A stretch of 64,000 nt of DNA from Pseudomonas sp. P8_241 (GTDB lineage Bacteria; Pseudomonadota; Gammaproteobacteria; Pseudomonadales; Pseudomonadaceae). This document shows, in pieces, positions 26,152 to 34,833 of the stretch. The DNA lies in NCBI RefSeq assembly GCF_034008315.1, contig NZ_CP125377.1, positions 1,128,001 through 1,192,000 on the forward strand. The letters are read 5' to 3'. The position numbers were made by a program, and so were the translations under genes. Positions within the stretch are counted from its first letter, which is position 1; every line of letters begins with the position of its first letter. The notes beneath the pieces are model-generated. The model was not told the DNA's origin. It ran no database searches and was given only the letters and a program-made list of their open reading frames with translations.

Positions 26152-27582
26152 TTAGCCCTGGGCTTTCAGGATTTTGCCCAACGTCTCCAGCGCCTCATCG
26201 ATCCGCGCCGAGTAAGGCGCCCCACAACCCATCCGCACGAAGTGATCAAAGTGCCGGGAGTTGGAATAGATATCCCCAGGTGAAATCTGGATGCCGACTT
26301 TCAACGCGTCCTGAAAAAACGCCATGGATGAATGCCGGCGAGGCAGTTCCACCCACAGCAACGTGCCACCCTGCGGGTTGGTTAAGCGGGTGCCCAGCGG
26401 GAAATATCGAATAATCGCCTCGCTCATCTGTTGACGTTGCAGTGTGAGGGTTTTGCGCAAGCGTCGCAGATAACGTTCGTAGGACGGCGTTTTCATGAAG
26501 GCGCTGACCGCCAGTTGTGACAAGGCTTCGCACCCCCGGGTCTGGGTGTGTTTGAGCATTTCCACGCGTTCATGCCATCTCCCGGCGCTGATCCATCCCA
26601 GACGCATGCCCGGGGCCAGGGTTTTGTTCAGCGAGGCGCAATAGATCACGTTGTCGGTCAGGTCCCAGTGCTTGAGCGTGGACAGCGGTTGCTCGGTGTC
26701 CACCAGATCGCCGTAGGAGTCGTCCTCGATCAGTACCGTGCTCTGTTCGGCGCACAGTTTCACCAGCCGTGCCTTGTTGGCGTCGGGCATGATGCTGCCC
26801 AACGGATTTTGCAGATTTGGAATGACGATCAACGCCTTGATTGGCTCTGGACCCTGCAGCAGGCTTTGCAGGGCCGTCAGATTGATTCCCGTGTGCGCCG
26901 AGGCCGGGACTTCCAGCACCCGCAGGTTCAGGCTTTCGAGGATTTGCAGCAGGCCATGGAAGGTCGGCGACTCCACGGCGACCGTATCGCCGGGGTGCGT
27001 GACGGCACGCAAGGCCAGGTTGATTGCTTCCGTCGCGCCGTTGGTGATCACGATTCGCTCGGCGACCAGGTGGGTCCTGGTGGACAAGGCCCGCCGTGCC
27101 AGGACCTGGCGCAACGCGCTATTGCCGCACGTCGAGCCAGCCGCACCGAGTAAATGCGAGTCGTAGCGCAGCGACTTGATCATGTTGTCTTGCAGGGTTT
27201 TCAGCGGATAGAGCTCCGGGGCACAGTAGGCACTGGCGAAGTTGACCTTGATCGTCGCCCGCTGACTGGCCTTGAGCACCGAGGACACCTGTTCATGAAT
27301 GCCGGTGTAACTCCCCGTGTCCAACAAGGGCGGGAGGGCAATCGGGGTGGGTTTGGACAAGGCATCGGGTTGGCGAATGTAGTTGCCTGAGCGGGGCCGC
27401 GCTTCGAGCACGCCGCAATCCTCAAGCTCCCGGCACACCTGAACGGCGGTTGACAGACTGACTGCATGTTTTTCCATCATCAGGCGGATCGAAGGAAAGC
27501 GTTCGCCGGTTTTCAGGGTGCCGCTGCGGATGGCGTCCAGATAATGGTTGGCCAGCTGACGATACAAGGGCGTCGTGTTCAT
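26152..27582 (-). CDS. MocR-type transcriptional regulator (second)
   Basis: 476 residues: a GntR winged helix (1-75) and a fold-type I aminotransferase-like domain, with the PLP Lys in YCASLNKTLAPG and an NLQNPLG segment. It resembles YdcR/PdxR-type members. Its stop lies nine bases from the REPIN at the end of the cluster and it faces it, so it could either co-regulate the cluster or serve an unrelated nearby promoter. It is not close to the first MocR in sequence outside the common motifs. Confidence 0.9.
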   Translation of the reverse strand: MNTTPLYRQLANHYLDAIRSGTLKTGERFPSIRLMMEKHAVSLSTAVQVCRELEDCGVLEARPRSGNYIRQPDALSKPTPIALPPLLDTGSYTGIHEQVSSVLKASQRATIKVNFASAYCAPELYPLKTLQDNMIKSLRYDSHLLGAAGSTCGNSALRQVLARRALSTRTHLVAERIVITNGATEAINLALRAVTHPGDTVAVESPTFHGLLQILESLNLRVLEVPASAHTGINLTALQSLLQGPEPIKALIVIPNLQNPLGSIMPDANKARLVKLCAEQSTVLIEDDSYGDLVDTEQPLSTLKHWDLTDNVIYCASLNKTLAPGMRLGWISAGRWHERVEMLKHTQTRGCEALSQLAVSAFMKTPSYERYLRRLRKTLTLQRQQMSEAIIRYFPLGTRLTNPQGGTLLWVELPRRHSSMAFFQDALKVGIQISPGDIYSNSRHFDHFVRMGCGAPYSARIDEALETLGKILKAQG

Positions 27583-27735
27583 GATGACCTCAGCAGTCGC
27601 ACCACTGAGGTCTGGGGCTGGAAAGTGAGTTGACGCTCCCGCAGGCGGACCCGTGGTGCAGGGGGGTGAAGGGAAGTGTTGTCCTGCTGTGGATACTGGA
27701 AGACTAATCGCGGTTTTGCCCGAAACCCGGGCAAT

Positions 27736-27758
27736 AAAAAGCGCCAGTCGAATGGCGC
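27736..27758 (-). terminator. Terminator on the minus strand
   Basis: On the minus strand, GCGCC/GGCGC (27741-27745 and 27754-27758) with an 8-base loop is followed by T5 (27736-27740). It is about 140 bases past the stop of the 234-aa unknown gene, beyond the REPIN, and would end its transcript. Confidence 0.75.
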
Positions 27759-27788
27759 GATGCTGCTCAGTTCAAGCGACGTGATTCT

Positions 27789-27891
27789 TTGTAGGAGCGA
27801 GCTTGCTCGCGATGGTCGTTAACGATAACGCGTTCATTCTGGATGAACGCGTTGCCCTTGAGGCCATCGCGAGCAAGCTCGCTCCTACAGT
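27789..27891. repeat. REPIN with a conserved internal segment
   Basis: GTAGGAGCGAGCTTGCTCGC and its inverse GCGAGCAAGCTCGCTCCTAC flank a middle that contains AACGATAACGCG-TTCATTC and GGATGAACGCG, an internal inverted pair. The same internal segment recurs in the copies near 28.75 and 28.83 kb and partly at 60.09 kb. Confidence 0.9.
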
Positions 27892-27898
27892 TGTCTTT

Positions 27899-28603
27899 TT
27901 ACTGCACGGCGATGCTATAGCCGTCGAACGCGGTCTGCTGTTGCAGGGCGGTGATGATGTTCTTGCGGTTGACCGCTTGCTCGGCGCCACTGTTGTCCAG
28001 GAAGGTCTCGCTTTCCAGCTCCGCTTCGTCGCCTTCACCCACGAAGGTGAACCCGAGGAATTCCAGCGCTTCACGGTCAACGCTCAAACGCGAACGTGGC
28101 GTTCGCAGTGGCAAGGTCACGCTCACGCCGTCCTTGCTGATGGTGAACACTTCGGCTTCTTTCTTGGCCTTGGCGGCTTTGCTCTTGCCGCTGCTCGGGT
28201 TGCTGATGGCCTGGTGGGTCTGGTTCAGCACTTTCAGGGCCAGGCCGTAGACGATTTCCTGGAACGCCGGATCGTCCTTGAAGCTGGACAGGATACGGCT
28301 GATCGGGAATTTGCTGCTCAGGTCTTCAAGGGCGGCAATGTCGGCGGCCTCGGCGTCCTTGAGTTGCTTGAGTTCGCCCATCAGTTCGTAGGCTTTATCG
28401 TCGTCGAAGCTGTCGTGGGCCTGGCGAATCGCGGCGCGCAGTTCGCGGATCTGGTCGCTTTCGCGGGACGACTGGAAAGCGTCCAGTACCATCTCGCTGA
28501 TGGTCTTGGCCTGAGGCACGTGTTGTGAAAGATTGATGGAGTTTTCGTATTCCGCTTTGGACGACAAGGTGACTACGGTTTCAGCGGTGTTGGAATCGGA
28601 CAT
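27899..28603 (-). CDS. Conserved hypothetical protein (234 aa)
   Basis: An acidic, probably all-alpha N-terminal part (1-110), a short basic linker rich in Ser, Ala and Lys (about 135-150, KSKAAKAKKEAE), then a C-terminal beta-rich part (about 152-234) with a repeated V/L pattern. No signal peptide or membrane segment. I do not recognise a domain. It is monocistronic with its own terminator and sits between REPIN elements. Codon use is typical of the chromosome, so recent transfer is not indicated. Confidence 0.75.
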   Translation of the reverse strand: MSDSNTAETVVTLSSKAEYENSINLSQHVPQAKTISEMVLDAFQSSRESDQIRELRAAIRQAHDSFDDDKAYELMGELKQLKDAEAADIAALEDLSSKFPISRILSSFKDDPAFQEIVYGLALKVLNQTHQAISNPSSGKSKAAKAKKEAEVFTISKDGVSVTLPLRTPRSRLSVDREALEFLGFTFVGEGDEAELESETFLDNSGAEQAVNRKNIITALQQQTAFDGYSIAVQ

Positions 28604-28732
28604 TGAAATTTCACTACTTCTATAACTTGAATAGGGGCGAAAAAGCCCGGGGGCCTTTTCAGGTCGCCTAATCTATTGGACCGGGGCAGCGTTGTCACGG
28701 ATCAACAGGCGGCTGGTCATCTATTTGCCGTT

Positions 28733-28930
28733 CCTGTGGGAGCTTGCTAGCGATGGACGCTAACGATAACGCGCTCATTCTGGATGAACGCGAAACCCTG
28801 TAGGAGCGAGCCTGCTCGCGATGGACGTCAACGATAACGCGCTCATTCTGGATGAACGCGGTGCCTTTGCGACCATCGCGAGCAAGGAGGGAGCTGATTG
28901 GTCGCAAATGAGTCCCTGCTCGCGATGGCC
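28733..28930. repeat. Composite REP array with tandem direct repeats
   Basis: About 200 bases between the 234-aa gene and the histidine kinase. A direct repeat of about 43 bases, beginning GCGATGGACG and containing AACGATAACGCGCTCATTC and GGATGAACGCG, occurs at 28750-28792 and 28817-28860. Several REP halves (28737, 28800, 28874, 28918) lie around them, some degenerate. The rest of the 340-base gap 28604-28943 holds nothing else I can identify apart from the promoter side of the 234-aa gene. Confidence 0.8.
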
Positions 28931-28943
28931 GCGCCACGGTGTG

Positions 28944-30464
28944 TCAGGCCTGGCGCGTTGTATTCAGGTTCATCGATCGCACCGCCAACGCGCTTGCCGT
29001 TTCCTCATCGATCGGCAACGAAAATCGAAAGGTCGCCCCGCGCCCCGGCACGTCGATCAACTGAATCTCACACCCATGCAATTGCAGGATGCGATGCACG
29101 ATCCGCAATCCCAACCCGCCATCGCGACGGGCGCCGCCAATGTTGAACGGCCGCAGGAACAATCCTTCACGCAGTTCCGCAGCAATCCCCGGTCCGGTAT
29201 CGCTGACCGTCACTTCGATGAACGCCCCTTGCACACGCAAGCCCAGTTCGATTTCGCCCCCTGGCGGCGTATGGCGCAGCGCGTTGTCGAACAGATTGGT
29301 CAACACTCGCTCGATCAACCCAAGGTCGGCACAGGCCGCTGAAACCCTGGGGGCGAACGTGGCCTTCAACTCAACCTGGCGCGCCTCGGCGGTCAGTTCG
29401 AATTTCTGGAAAATATCCTGGGCCAGATCGGTCAGGGAAAAGCGCTCCAGCACCGGTTGCACGAACCCGTGCTCCAACCGCACGAGCTCCAGCAGTGATT
29501 GTGCCAACCCGCCAACCTTGCGGCTTTGATCCAGCGCGATGCCCAGGTAGCGACGGCGGTCGGCGGGGGACAGCGTGGCGTCCTTGAGCGACAGTGTTTC
29601 CAGGTAGCCATGCAGTGAAGCCAGTGGCGTGCGCAGGTCGTGGGAGATGTTCGCCACCAGTTCGCGGCGCTCCTGATCCTGGCGGGTCAACGAGCGCCAT
29701 TGCTCGCCCAGGCGTGACTGCATCTGGCGGAACGTGGCGTCGAGTATGGCTATTTCGTCGTGGCTGGCGGTTTTATCCACAGTGATTGGCAAGGCTGGGG
29801 TGACCGGCACGCCATCGATGTCGAATTGGCTGACGGTCTCGGTCAAACGGCGCAATGGCCGGGTGATCAGCCTGAATGCCGTGAGACCGGCAATCAGGCA
29901 CAGCAACGCGACCAGACCGATGGACAGCAGGGCGGTATTGAGCGCCGCGCTGGTCGCGCCACGGGCGGCCAGACGATCGTGGTCTTCGCCGAGCAGCACC
30001 ACGTAGAGATAACCGGCCGGTTTGCCGTCGACCGTCAACGGCGCGGCGCTGAACACCTTGCGCGCATCGACGCTGCGCGGGTCGTCGCCGAGGATCGGCA
30101 AGGCATCGCCACGCAGCAGACGCTGGATCGGCGCGAGGTCGAGCCGCTCCCGGCGGACCCGGCCCTCGGGGGCGGCGCTGCCGACGATCTTGCCCTCGGT
30201 GTCGAGCAGGTACACCTCGACACTCGGGTTGACCTGCATCAGTTTGCTGAACAGATCACGCACAGCGTCGGGCATCAGGCCTTTGGTGTCCATCAGCACG
30301 GTATCGCTGGCGATGTGCTGGGCCAGGTCCCGGGACAACCCTTGCACCACCTCCTGCTCATGCATCTGGTTGGAGCGCACCTGCAACCACGCCGACGTGC
30401 CGCAGCACACCAGCAACAGCACGGCGAATACCAGGGACAGGCGTTGTGTCAGGGTCAGCCTCAT
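28944..30464 (-). CDS. Sensor histidine kinase
   Basis: 506 residues. A first membrane helix (about 8-25), a periplasmic sensor of about 150 residues, a second helix (about 180-200), HAMP, the His-containing DHp box NISHDLRTPLASL, and HATPase domain with DNALRH, GPGI and GLGL boxes. The ATG at 30464 overlaps the response regulator stop by 4 bases (ATGA), so the pair is translationally coupled. The adjacent exported methionine-sulfoxide reductases suggest an envelope oxidation signal, but the sensed stimulus is not known. Confidence 0.9.
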   Translation of the reverse strand: MRLTLTQRLSLVFAVLLLVCCGTSAWLQVRSNQMHEQEVVQGLSRDLAQHIASDTVLMDTKGLMPDAVRDLFSKLMQVNPSVEVYLLDTEGKIVGSAAPEGRVRRERLDLAPIQRLLRGDALPILGDDPRSVDARKVFSAAPLTVDGKPAGYLYVVLLGEDHDRLAARGATSAALNTALLSIGLVALLCLIAGLTAFRLITRPLRRLTETVSQFDIDGVPVTPALPITVDKTASHDEIAILDATFRQMQSRLGEQWRSLTRQDQERRELVANISHDLRTPLASLHGYLETLSLKDATLSPADRRRYLGIALDQSRKVGGLAQSLLELVRLEHGFVQPVLERFSLTDLAQDIFQKFELTAEARQVELKATFAPRVSAACADLGLIERVLTNLFDNALRHTPPGGEIELGLRVQGAFIEVTVSDTGPGIAAELREGLFLRPFNIGGARRDGGLGLRIVHRILQLHGCEIQLIDVPGRGATFRFSLPIDEETASALAVRSMNLNTTRQA

Positions 30465-31180
30465 GGCCTTGGCTCCTCCCCGGTGGCGAACTTGTAGCCG
30501 CGGCCCCACACCGTGAGGATGCGTACCGGTTGCGCCGGATCGGTCTCGATCTTGGCGCGCAAGCGATTGATGTGCGTGTTGACGGTGTGCTCGTAACCTT
30601 CGTGGCTGTAGCCCCACACGGCGTTGAGCAGGTCCATGCGCGAAAACACCTTGCCGGGCTGGCGCGCAAAGAAGTACAGCAAGTCGAACTCCCGGGGCGT
30701 GAGGTCCAGGCGACGGCCGTCGAGGGACACTTCGCGGGTGATCGGATCGATGGCCAGGCCATCGACCAGCAGACTGCCGGCATCCATCTTCAGATTGCGC
30801 GCCATGGCCTCGACCCGGCGCAACAGCGCTTTGACCCGCGCCACCAGTTCGAGCATGGAAAACGGTTTGGCCAGGTAGTCGTCGGCACCCAGTTCCAGCC
30901 CGAGAATGCGGTGCACTTCGCTGGAACGCGCGCTGGTGATGATGATCGGCGTGTAGCGCGCCATGGCCCTGGCACGGCGGCAGATTTCCAGGCCATCGAC
31001 ACCGGGGAGCATCAGGTCGAGGATCAAGGCATCCCAGTTGCCTTGCTGCAACAGGCGCATGCCTTCGGTGCCGTCGGCGCTGTGCACCACCTCGAACTGC
31101 TCATCACGCAGATGCAGGCAGATCAGGTCGGCGATATGCAGGTCATCCTCGACCACGAGGACGCGTTTGGTCTGTTCCAT
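30461..31180 (-). CDS. OmpR-family response regulator
   Basis: 239 residues. Receiver domain with Asp12/Asp13, phospho-acceptor Asp55 and Lys105 (YLAKPFS), followed by a winged-helix DNA-binding domain with the RVLTVWGRGYKF turn. The ATG at 31180 has AAGGA eight bases upstream and is preferred over the ATG at 31189. Divergent from msrB with a 298-base spacer containing a REPIN. Confidence 0.93.
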   Translation of the reverse strand: MEQTKRVLVVEDDLHIADLICLHLRDEQFEVVHSADGTEGMRLLQQGNWDALILDLMLPGVDGLEICRRARAMARYTPIIITSARSSEVHRILGLELGADDYLAKPFSMLELVARVKALLRRVEAMARNLKMDAGSLLVDGLAIDPITREVSLDGRRLDLTPREFDLLYFFARQPGKVFSRMDLLNAVWGYSHEGYEHTVNTHINRLRAKIETDPAQPVRILTVWGRGYKFATGEEPRP

Positions 31181-31230
31181 CCAGCTCATCCTTCGGCGCG
31201 GTGTGTGCGTAATGCCGCTAACGAAAACCT

Positions 31231-31321
31231 TGTAGGAGCTGGCTTGCCAGCGAAGACGGCGGCACGCCCACAGTTGATGTGACTGATACATCGCCTTCGC
31301 CGGCAAGCCGGCTCCTACAAG
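31231..31321. repeat. REPIN between the response regulator and msrB
   Basis: GTAGGAGCTGGCTTGCCAGC (31232-31251) and the inverse CCGGCAAGCCGGCTCCTACA (31300-31319) form an inverted pair. It occupies a third of the divergent promoter region 31181-31478. Confidence 0.88.
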
Positions 31322-31478
31322 GACAGCAATCGCAAGGTTCAAAATTGCATCACGCATTGTGCGGGTTTTTCGGGGGCCGAGTTATCACGAATTGTTTAAC
31401 TTCCCGTGAGGATTTGGCGATCCCCCAAAGCCTAGGCTGTGTTCCATGAAAGACCCCCTGGAATGTTTGGAGGCGGCA

Positions 31479-32000
31479 ATGTTTTCACGACGGCAATTTT
31501 TGGCGGCAAGCAGTGGGCTGGGGGTGGCTGCCCTGGCGATCGGCCTGTTGCCGAAGTTATCCACAGGCGCTGCGCTGATCAGTGAAGCCAGTGCAGAGGA
31601 GGTATTCGAAGTGACCCACAGCGACAGCGAATGGCACGCGATCCTGAGTGACGAGCAGTACGAAATTCTTCGTGAAGAGGGTACCGAACGCGCCTACAGC
31701 AGTGCGCTGAACAACGAGCATCGTGACGGCACGTTCGCCTGTGCCGGTTGCGACCTGCCGTTGTTTTCTTCGGCAACCAAGTTCGACAGCCGCACCGGCT
31801 GGCCGAGTTTCTGGGCGCCGCTGGACAAGGCCGTGGCGACTCGTCAGGACCGCTCGTTTGGCGTGCTGCGTGAAGAGGTTCATTGCCGTCGTTGCGGCGG
31901 GCATCTGGGGCATGTCTTCGATGACGGGCCGAAACCGACCGGACTGCGCTACTGCATGAATGGTCTGTCGCTGAAGTTCGAACCCGGGATAGCCGGATGA
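31479..32000 (+). CDS. msrB: Tat-exported peptide-methionine (R)-S-oxide reductase
   Basis: 173 residues. An N-terminal Tat signal (S-R-R-Q-F-L at residues 3-8, followed by a hydrophobic stretch to about 30). The MsrB domain has zinc Cys pairs Cys88/Cys91 and Cys136/Cys139 and catalytic Cys159 in RYCMNGLSL. It reduces R-methionine sulfoxide in proteins, here outside the cytoplasm. The ATG at 31479 has TGGAGG seven bases upstream; the ATG at 31446 would place the Tat motif too deep. Followed 31 bases later by msrA. Confidence 0.9.
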   Translation: MFSRRQFLAASSGLGVAALAIGLLPKLSTGAALISEASAEEVFEVTHSDSEWHAILSDEQYEILREEGTERAYSSALNNEHRDGTFACAGCDLPLFSSATKFDSRTGWPSFWAPLDKAVATRQDRSFGVLREEVHCRRCGGHLGHVFDDGPKPTGLRYCMNGLSLKFEPGIAG

Positions 32001-32031
32001 TCGCCCCTCCCATTAGTCAGGAGTCCGTTTC

Positions 32032-32736
32032 ATGAAAACCCAGTTCACGTGGCGCCGCACACTGTTGGCAATGGCCGCCGCCGGCGTCATCGGGCACTGC
32101 TCGGCTTTTTCCTTCGGTGCAGAAGAGGCCGTCCTGCTGCCACCCCCGACGCTCGATGAGTCCACTCAGGCGCGCAGTGAAACTGCTGTCTTCGCCGGTG
32201 GTTGCTTCTGGGGCGTCCAAGGGGTGTTCCAGCATGTCAAAGGCGTGAAAAACGCAGTCTCCGGTTATGCCGGTGGCGCGGCCAATACCGCTCAATACGA
32301 ACGCGTCAGTGATGGCAATACCGGGCATGCGGAATCGGTCGAGGTGACGTTCGATCCGACCCTGGTCAGCTACGGCGCCCTGCTGCAAATCTACTTCTCG
32401 GTGGCCCACAACCCGACCGAACTCAACCGCCAGGGACCGGACACCGGCACCCAGTACCGTTCGGCCATCTTCACCAGGAACGCCGAGCAGCAAAAAGTCG
32501 CGCAGGCCTACATTGCCCAACTCGACGCAGCCAAGTTGTTCAGTAAACCGATTGTGACCAAGCTGGAAACCTTCAACGGTTTCTACCCGGCGGAGGAGGA
32601 GCATCAGGACTTTCTGACCGAGCACCCGACCTATCCGTACATCGTGATCAACGATCTGCCGAAGGTGGCGCAGCTCAAACAGCTGTACCCGGAGCGCTAT
32701 CAGGACCAACCGGTGCTGGTGAAAGCAGGGATGTAA
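32032..32736 (+). CDS. msrA: Exported peptide-methionine (S)-S-oxide reductase
   Basis: 234 residues with an N-terminal signal sequence (WRRTLLAMAAAGVIG) and MsrA core with catalytic Cys58 in GGCFWG. The later EEEHQDF and YPYIVIND segments are MsrA-like. It reduces S-methionine sulfoxide. As a pair with the Tat-exported MsrB upstream, both act in the periplasm. Adjacent two-component genes are the likely regulators. Confidence 0.9.
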   Translation: MKTQFTWRRTLLAMAAAGVIGHCSAFSFGAEEAVLLPPPTLDESTQARSETAVFAGGCFWGVQGVFQHVKGVKNAVSGYAGGAANTAQYERVSDGNTGHAESVEVTFDPTLVSYGALLQIYFSVAHNPTELNRQGPDTGTQYRSAIFTRNAEQQKVAQAYIAQLDAAKLFSKPIVTKLETFNGFYPAEEEHQDFLTEHPTYPYIVINDLPKVAQLKQLYPERYQDQPVLVKAGM

Positions 32737-32739
32737 TCA

Positions 32740-33753
32740 TCACCCGGAAATCACATTCTTGCCGGCGATTTTCGACCGATACAACGCCTGATCGGCGCGG
32801 GCCATCAGGCCGGTCTGCTGTTCTTCGTCAAAGCGCTGGACCACGCCGAAACTCATGGTCACTTTGAAATCGCCCACGGGCAGCAAATCCGCAAGACCGT
32901 GGCGGATGGTCTCGGCAAGGGTTCTGGCTTCGGCCAGCGAAGTATTGGGTAACGTCACCATGAATTCGTCACCGCCCCAACGGGCCAGCAAGTCGCCTTC
33001 GCGCACGAAGCGCTTCACGTTTTCGACCACATGCACCAGGGCTGCGTCGCCCAGTGCATGGCCGTAGTGATCGTTGATGGTCTTGAAGTCATCGATGTCC
33101 ATGGCAATCAGCGACAGCGGTTCGCGAAAGCGTTGAGCGCGCTCGCACGCCTGGGGCAGCACTTGTTCCAGGCGATAGCGATTGGCGATGGACGTCAGGG
33201 TGTCGGTTTGTGCCAGCTTGCGGTTTTCTTCGAGTTGCTGCTGTAGCTGCTGATTGACCCGTGACAGTTCGCGGGTGCGTTCTTCGATCAGTGCTTCGAG
33301 GGAGTGATTGCGCCGTTCGAGCTCTTCGAACAGGCGGCGCTTGTCTTCGATGCTGCGGTGCGCGCCGATCATCCGCGCCACCGAGCCGTCGGCGTTGCGC
33401 GCCAGGATGTGGCCGCGGTCTTCGATCCAGAGGTAACTGCCATCCTGCATGCGGCAGCGGTATTCGGCCTGATAACCGGGGGCGCGCTCGTTCAGGTAGT
33501 CATCGAACACCGCCATGACCCGCGGGTAATCCTCGGGGTGGATGACGTTCTCCCAGGTCAAGACGTTGTTGTCCAGAGAGTGAGGCGTATAGCCGAGCAT
33601 TTCGTACCACCGCGCCGTGCGGTAGACGAAGCCGGTGTTGGCGTTCCAGTCCCAGATCCCGTCGCTGACCAGCTCCAGGATGGTGTGCAACATGTGGTCG
33701 TTCATGTCCGACAAATTGAATTTCAACGGCTCGATACTCGATGCCTCACCCAT
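32740..33753 (-). CDS. PAS-GGDEF diguanylate cyclase
   Basis: 337 residues: a PAS domain (about 25-140, with a PAC tail ending RSIEDKRR), a coiled coil (about 140-180), and a GGDEF domain (180-337) with an intact GGDEF at 260-264 and an inhibitory I-site R-x-x-D at 251-254. No membrane segment. Expected to make cyclic di-GMP from two GTP in response to a signal bound by PAS. It ends 3 bases from the convergent msrA stop. Confidence 0.9.
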   Translation of the reverse strand: MGEASSIEPLKFNLSDMNDHMLHTILELVSDGIWDWNANTGFVYRTARWYEMLGYTPHSLDNNVLTWENVIHPEDYPRVMAVFDDYLNERAPGYQAEYRCRMQDGSYLWIEDRGHILARNADGSVARMIGAHRSIEDKRRLFEELERRNHSLEALIEERTRELSRVNQQLQQQLEENRKLAQTDTLTSIANRYRLEQVLPQACERAQRFREPLSLIAMDIDDFKTINDHYGHALGDAALVHVVENVKRFVREGDLLARWGGDEFMVTLPNTSLAEARTLAETIRHGLADLLPVGDFKVTMSFGVVQRFDEEQQTGLMARADQALYRSKIAGKNVISG

Positions 33754-33825
33754 CTCGCTCTCCCTGGCGTCCTGATGTCCGGCTAACCCTACAGGCCGCA
33801 GATTAGTGCATGAGTATTCGGTCGG

Positions 33826-34731
33826 CTAGTGTTTGCCCCACATCTGCAGGGCGAAGTCGACGAAGCGCCGCAGTTTTGGCAGGCGGTAGCGGTCTTGGGC
33901 GTACATCAAATTCATCGGGCGACTCGGTGGTCGGTAATCGGGCATCAAGGCCAGCAGCTTGCCGTCCTTGAGGTCTTGCTCGACCAAGGCGTCGGGCATC
34001 ATCACGATACCCATGCCGGTGCGCGCAGCCTGATGCAGACCGGCTGAACTGTTGATCAGCATCGGGCCGCTGACCGCCACCAGAACATCGCCGTCGGGAC
34101 CGGCCAGGCGCCATTCCTTTTCTACCGAATGCCAGTCATCACCGGCCGGATAGGCGAAGGACAGGCAATCGTGATGTTGCAGGTCTTGCGGCTTTTGCGG
34201 GGTGCCTCGGCGAGCCAGGTAGGCGGGTGATGCGCACATTGTCAGGGTGTAGTCGATCAGCGGGCGAGCGATCAGATTGGACGCTTCGAGCTCGCCGAGC
34301 CGGAAGGCCACGTCCAGACCGTTTTCGAGTAAGTCCGGGCGTCGATTGGTCAGCATGACGTCCAGTTTCACCCGCGGGTTGTGCAGGCTGAACTCACTCA
34401 AGGCCGGCGCCAGGCGTTCAGTGCCGAAGGTCAGCGGCGCTGTAATGCGCAGCGTACCGCTCGGCTCGTCGATGGCCTGCTCGGCCAACCGTTCCGAATC
34501 GGCCACCAACCCCAGTACTTCAAGGCAGCGCTGGTAGTACGCCGCGCCGAACTCGGTGAGCCGCTGGCGCCGCGTCGTCCGGTTGAGCAGGCGTACGCCA
34601 AGGCGTTGTTCCAGCGCCTTAAGGTGGTTGCCGACCATGGTCGTGGACATTTCGCACTGCAAGGCAGCGGCCGTCATGCTGCCGGATTCCACCACTTTTA
34701 CGTAAACGGTCATTGCCTGGAACAGGTCCAT
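33826..34731 (-). CDS. LysR-family transcriptional regulator
   Basis: 301 residues: an N-terminal winged helix (VKVVESGSMTAAALQCEMS...LNRTTRR) and a C-terminal effector-binding domain with PAYLARRG. The ATG at 34731 is preferred to the TTG two codons upstream. It is divergent from the argD-like gene with about 100 bases between them, so the aminotransferase gene may be its target. The group is similar to those of the CrgA/YhaJ type. Confidence 0.9.
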   Translation of the reverse strand: MDLFQAMTVYVKVVESGSMTAAALQCEMSTTMVGNHLKALEQRLGVRLLNRTTRRQRLTEFGAAYYQRCLEVLGLVADSERLAEQAIDEPSGTLRITAPLTFGTERLAPALSEFSLHNPRVKLDVMLTNRRPDLLENGLDVAFRLGELEASNLIARPLIDYTLTMCASPAYLARRGTPQKPQDLQHHDCLSFAYPAGDDWHSVEKEWRLAGPDGDVLVAVSGPMLINSSAGLHQAARTGMGIVMMPDALVEQDLKDGKLLALMPDYRPPSRPMNLMYAQDRYRLPKLRRFVDFALQMWGKH

Positions 34732-34833
34732 TATCAAGCCTGGGTTTAAGATGATTGAAGTTTTACCAAGTTTATCCAGCTCAGGTGGCTAACCATACTG
34801 CAAAAACAACGACCCTTGCTGGAGCTTGATGTC

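Noticed and set aside
16669..27582. Genomic island or prophage insertion
   Set aside because: No integrase, tRNA, or direct terminal repeats are visible at the cluster edges. Codon use and GC are close to the surroundings, apart from the slightly AT-richer 19.8-20.8 kb part.
28733..28930. CRISPR-like array
   Set aside because: Repeats are REP-type palindromes with unequal spacing; there are no regular spacers and no cas genes.
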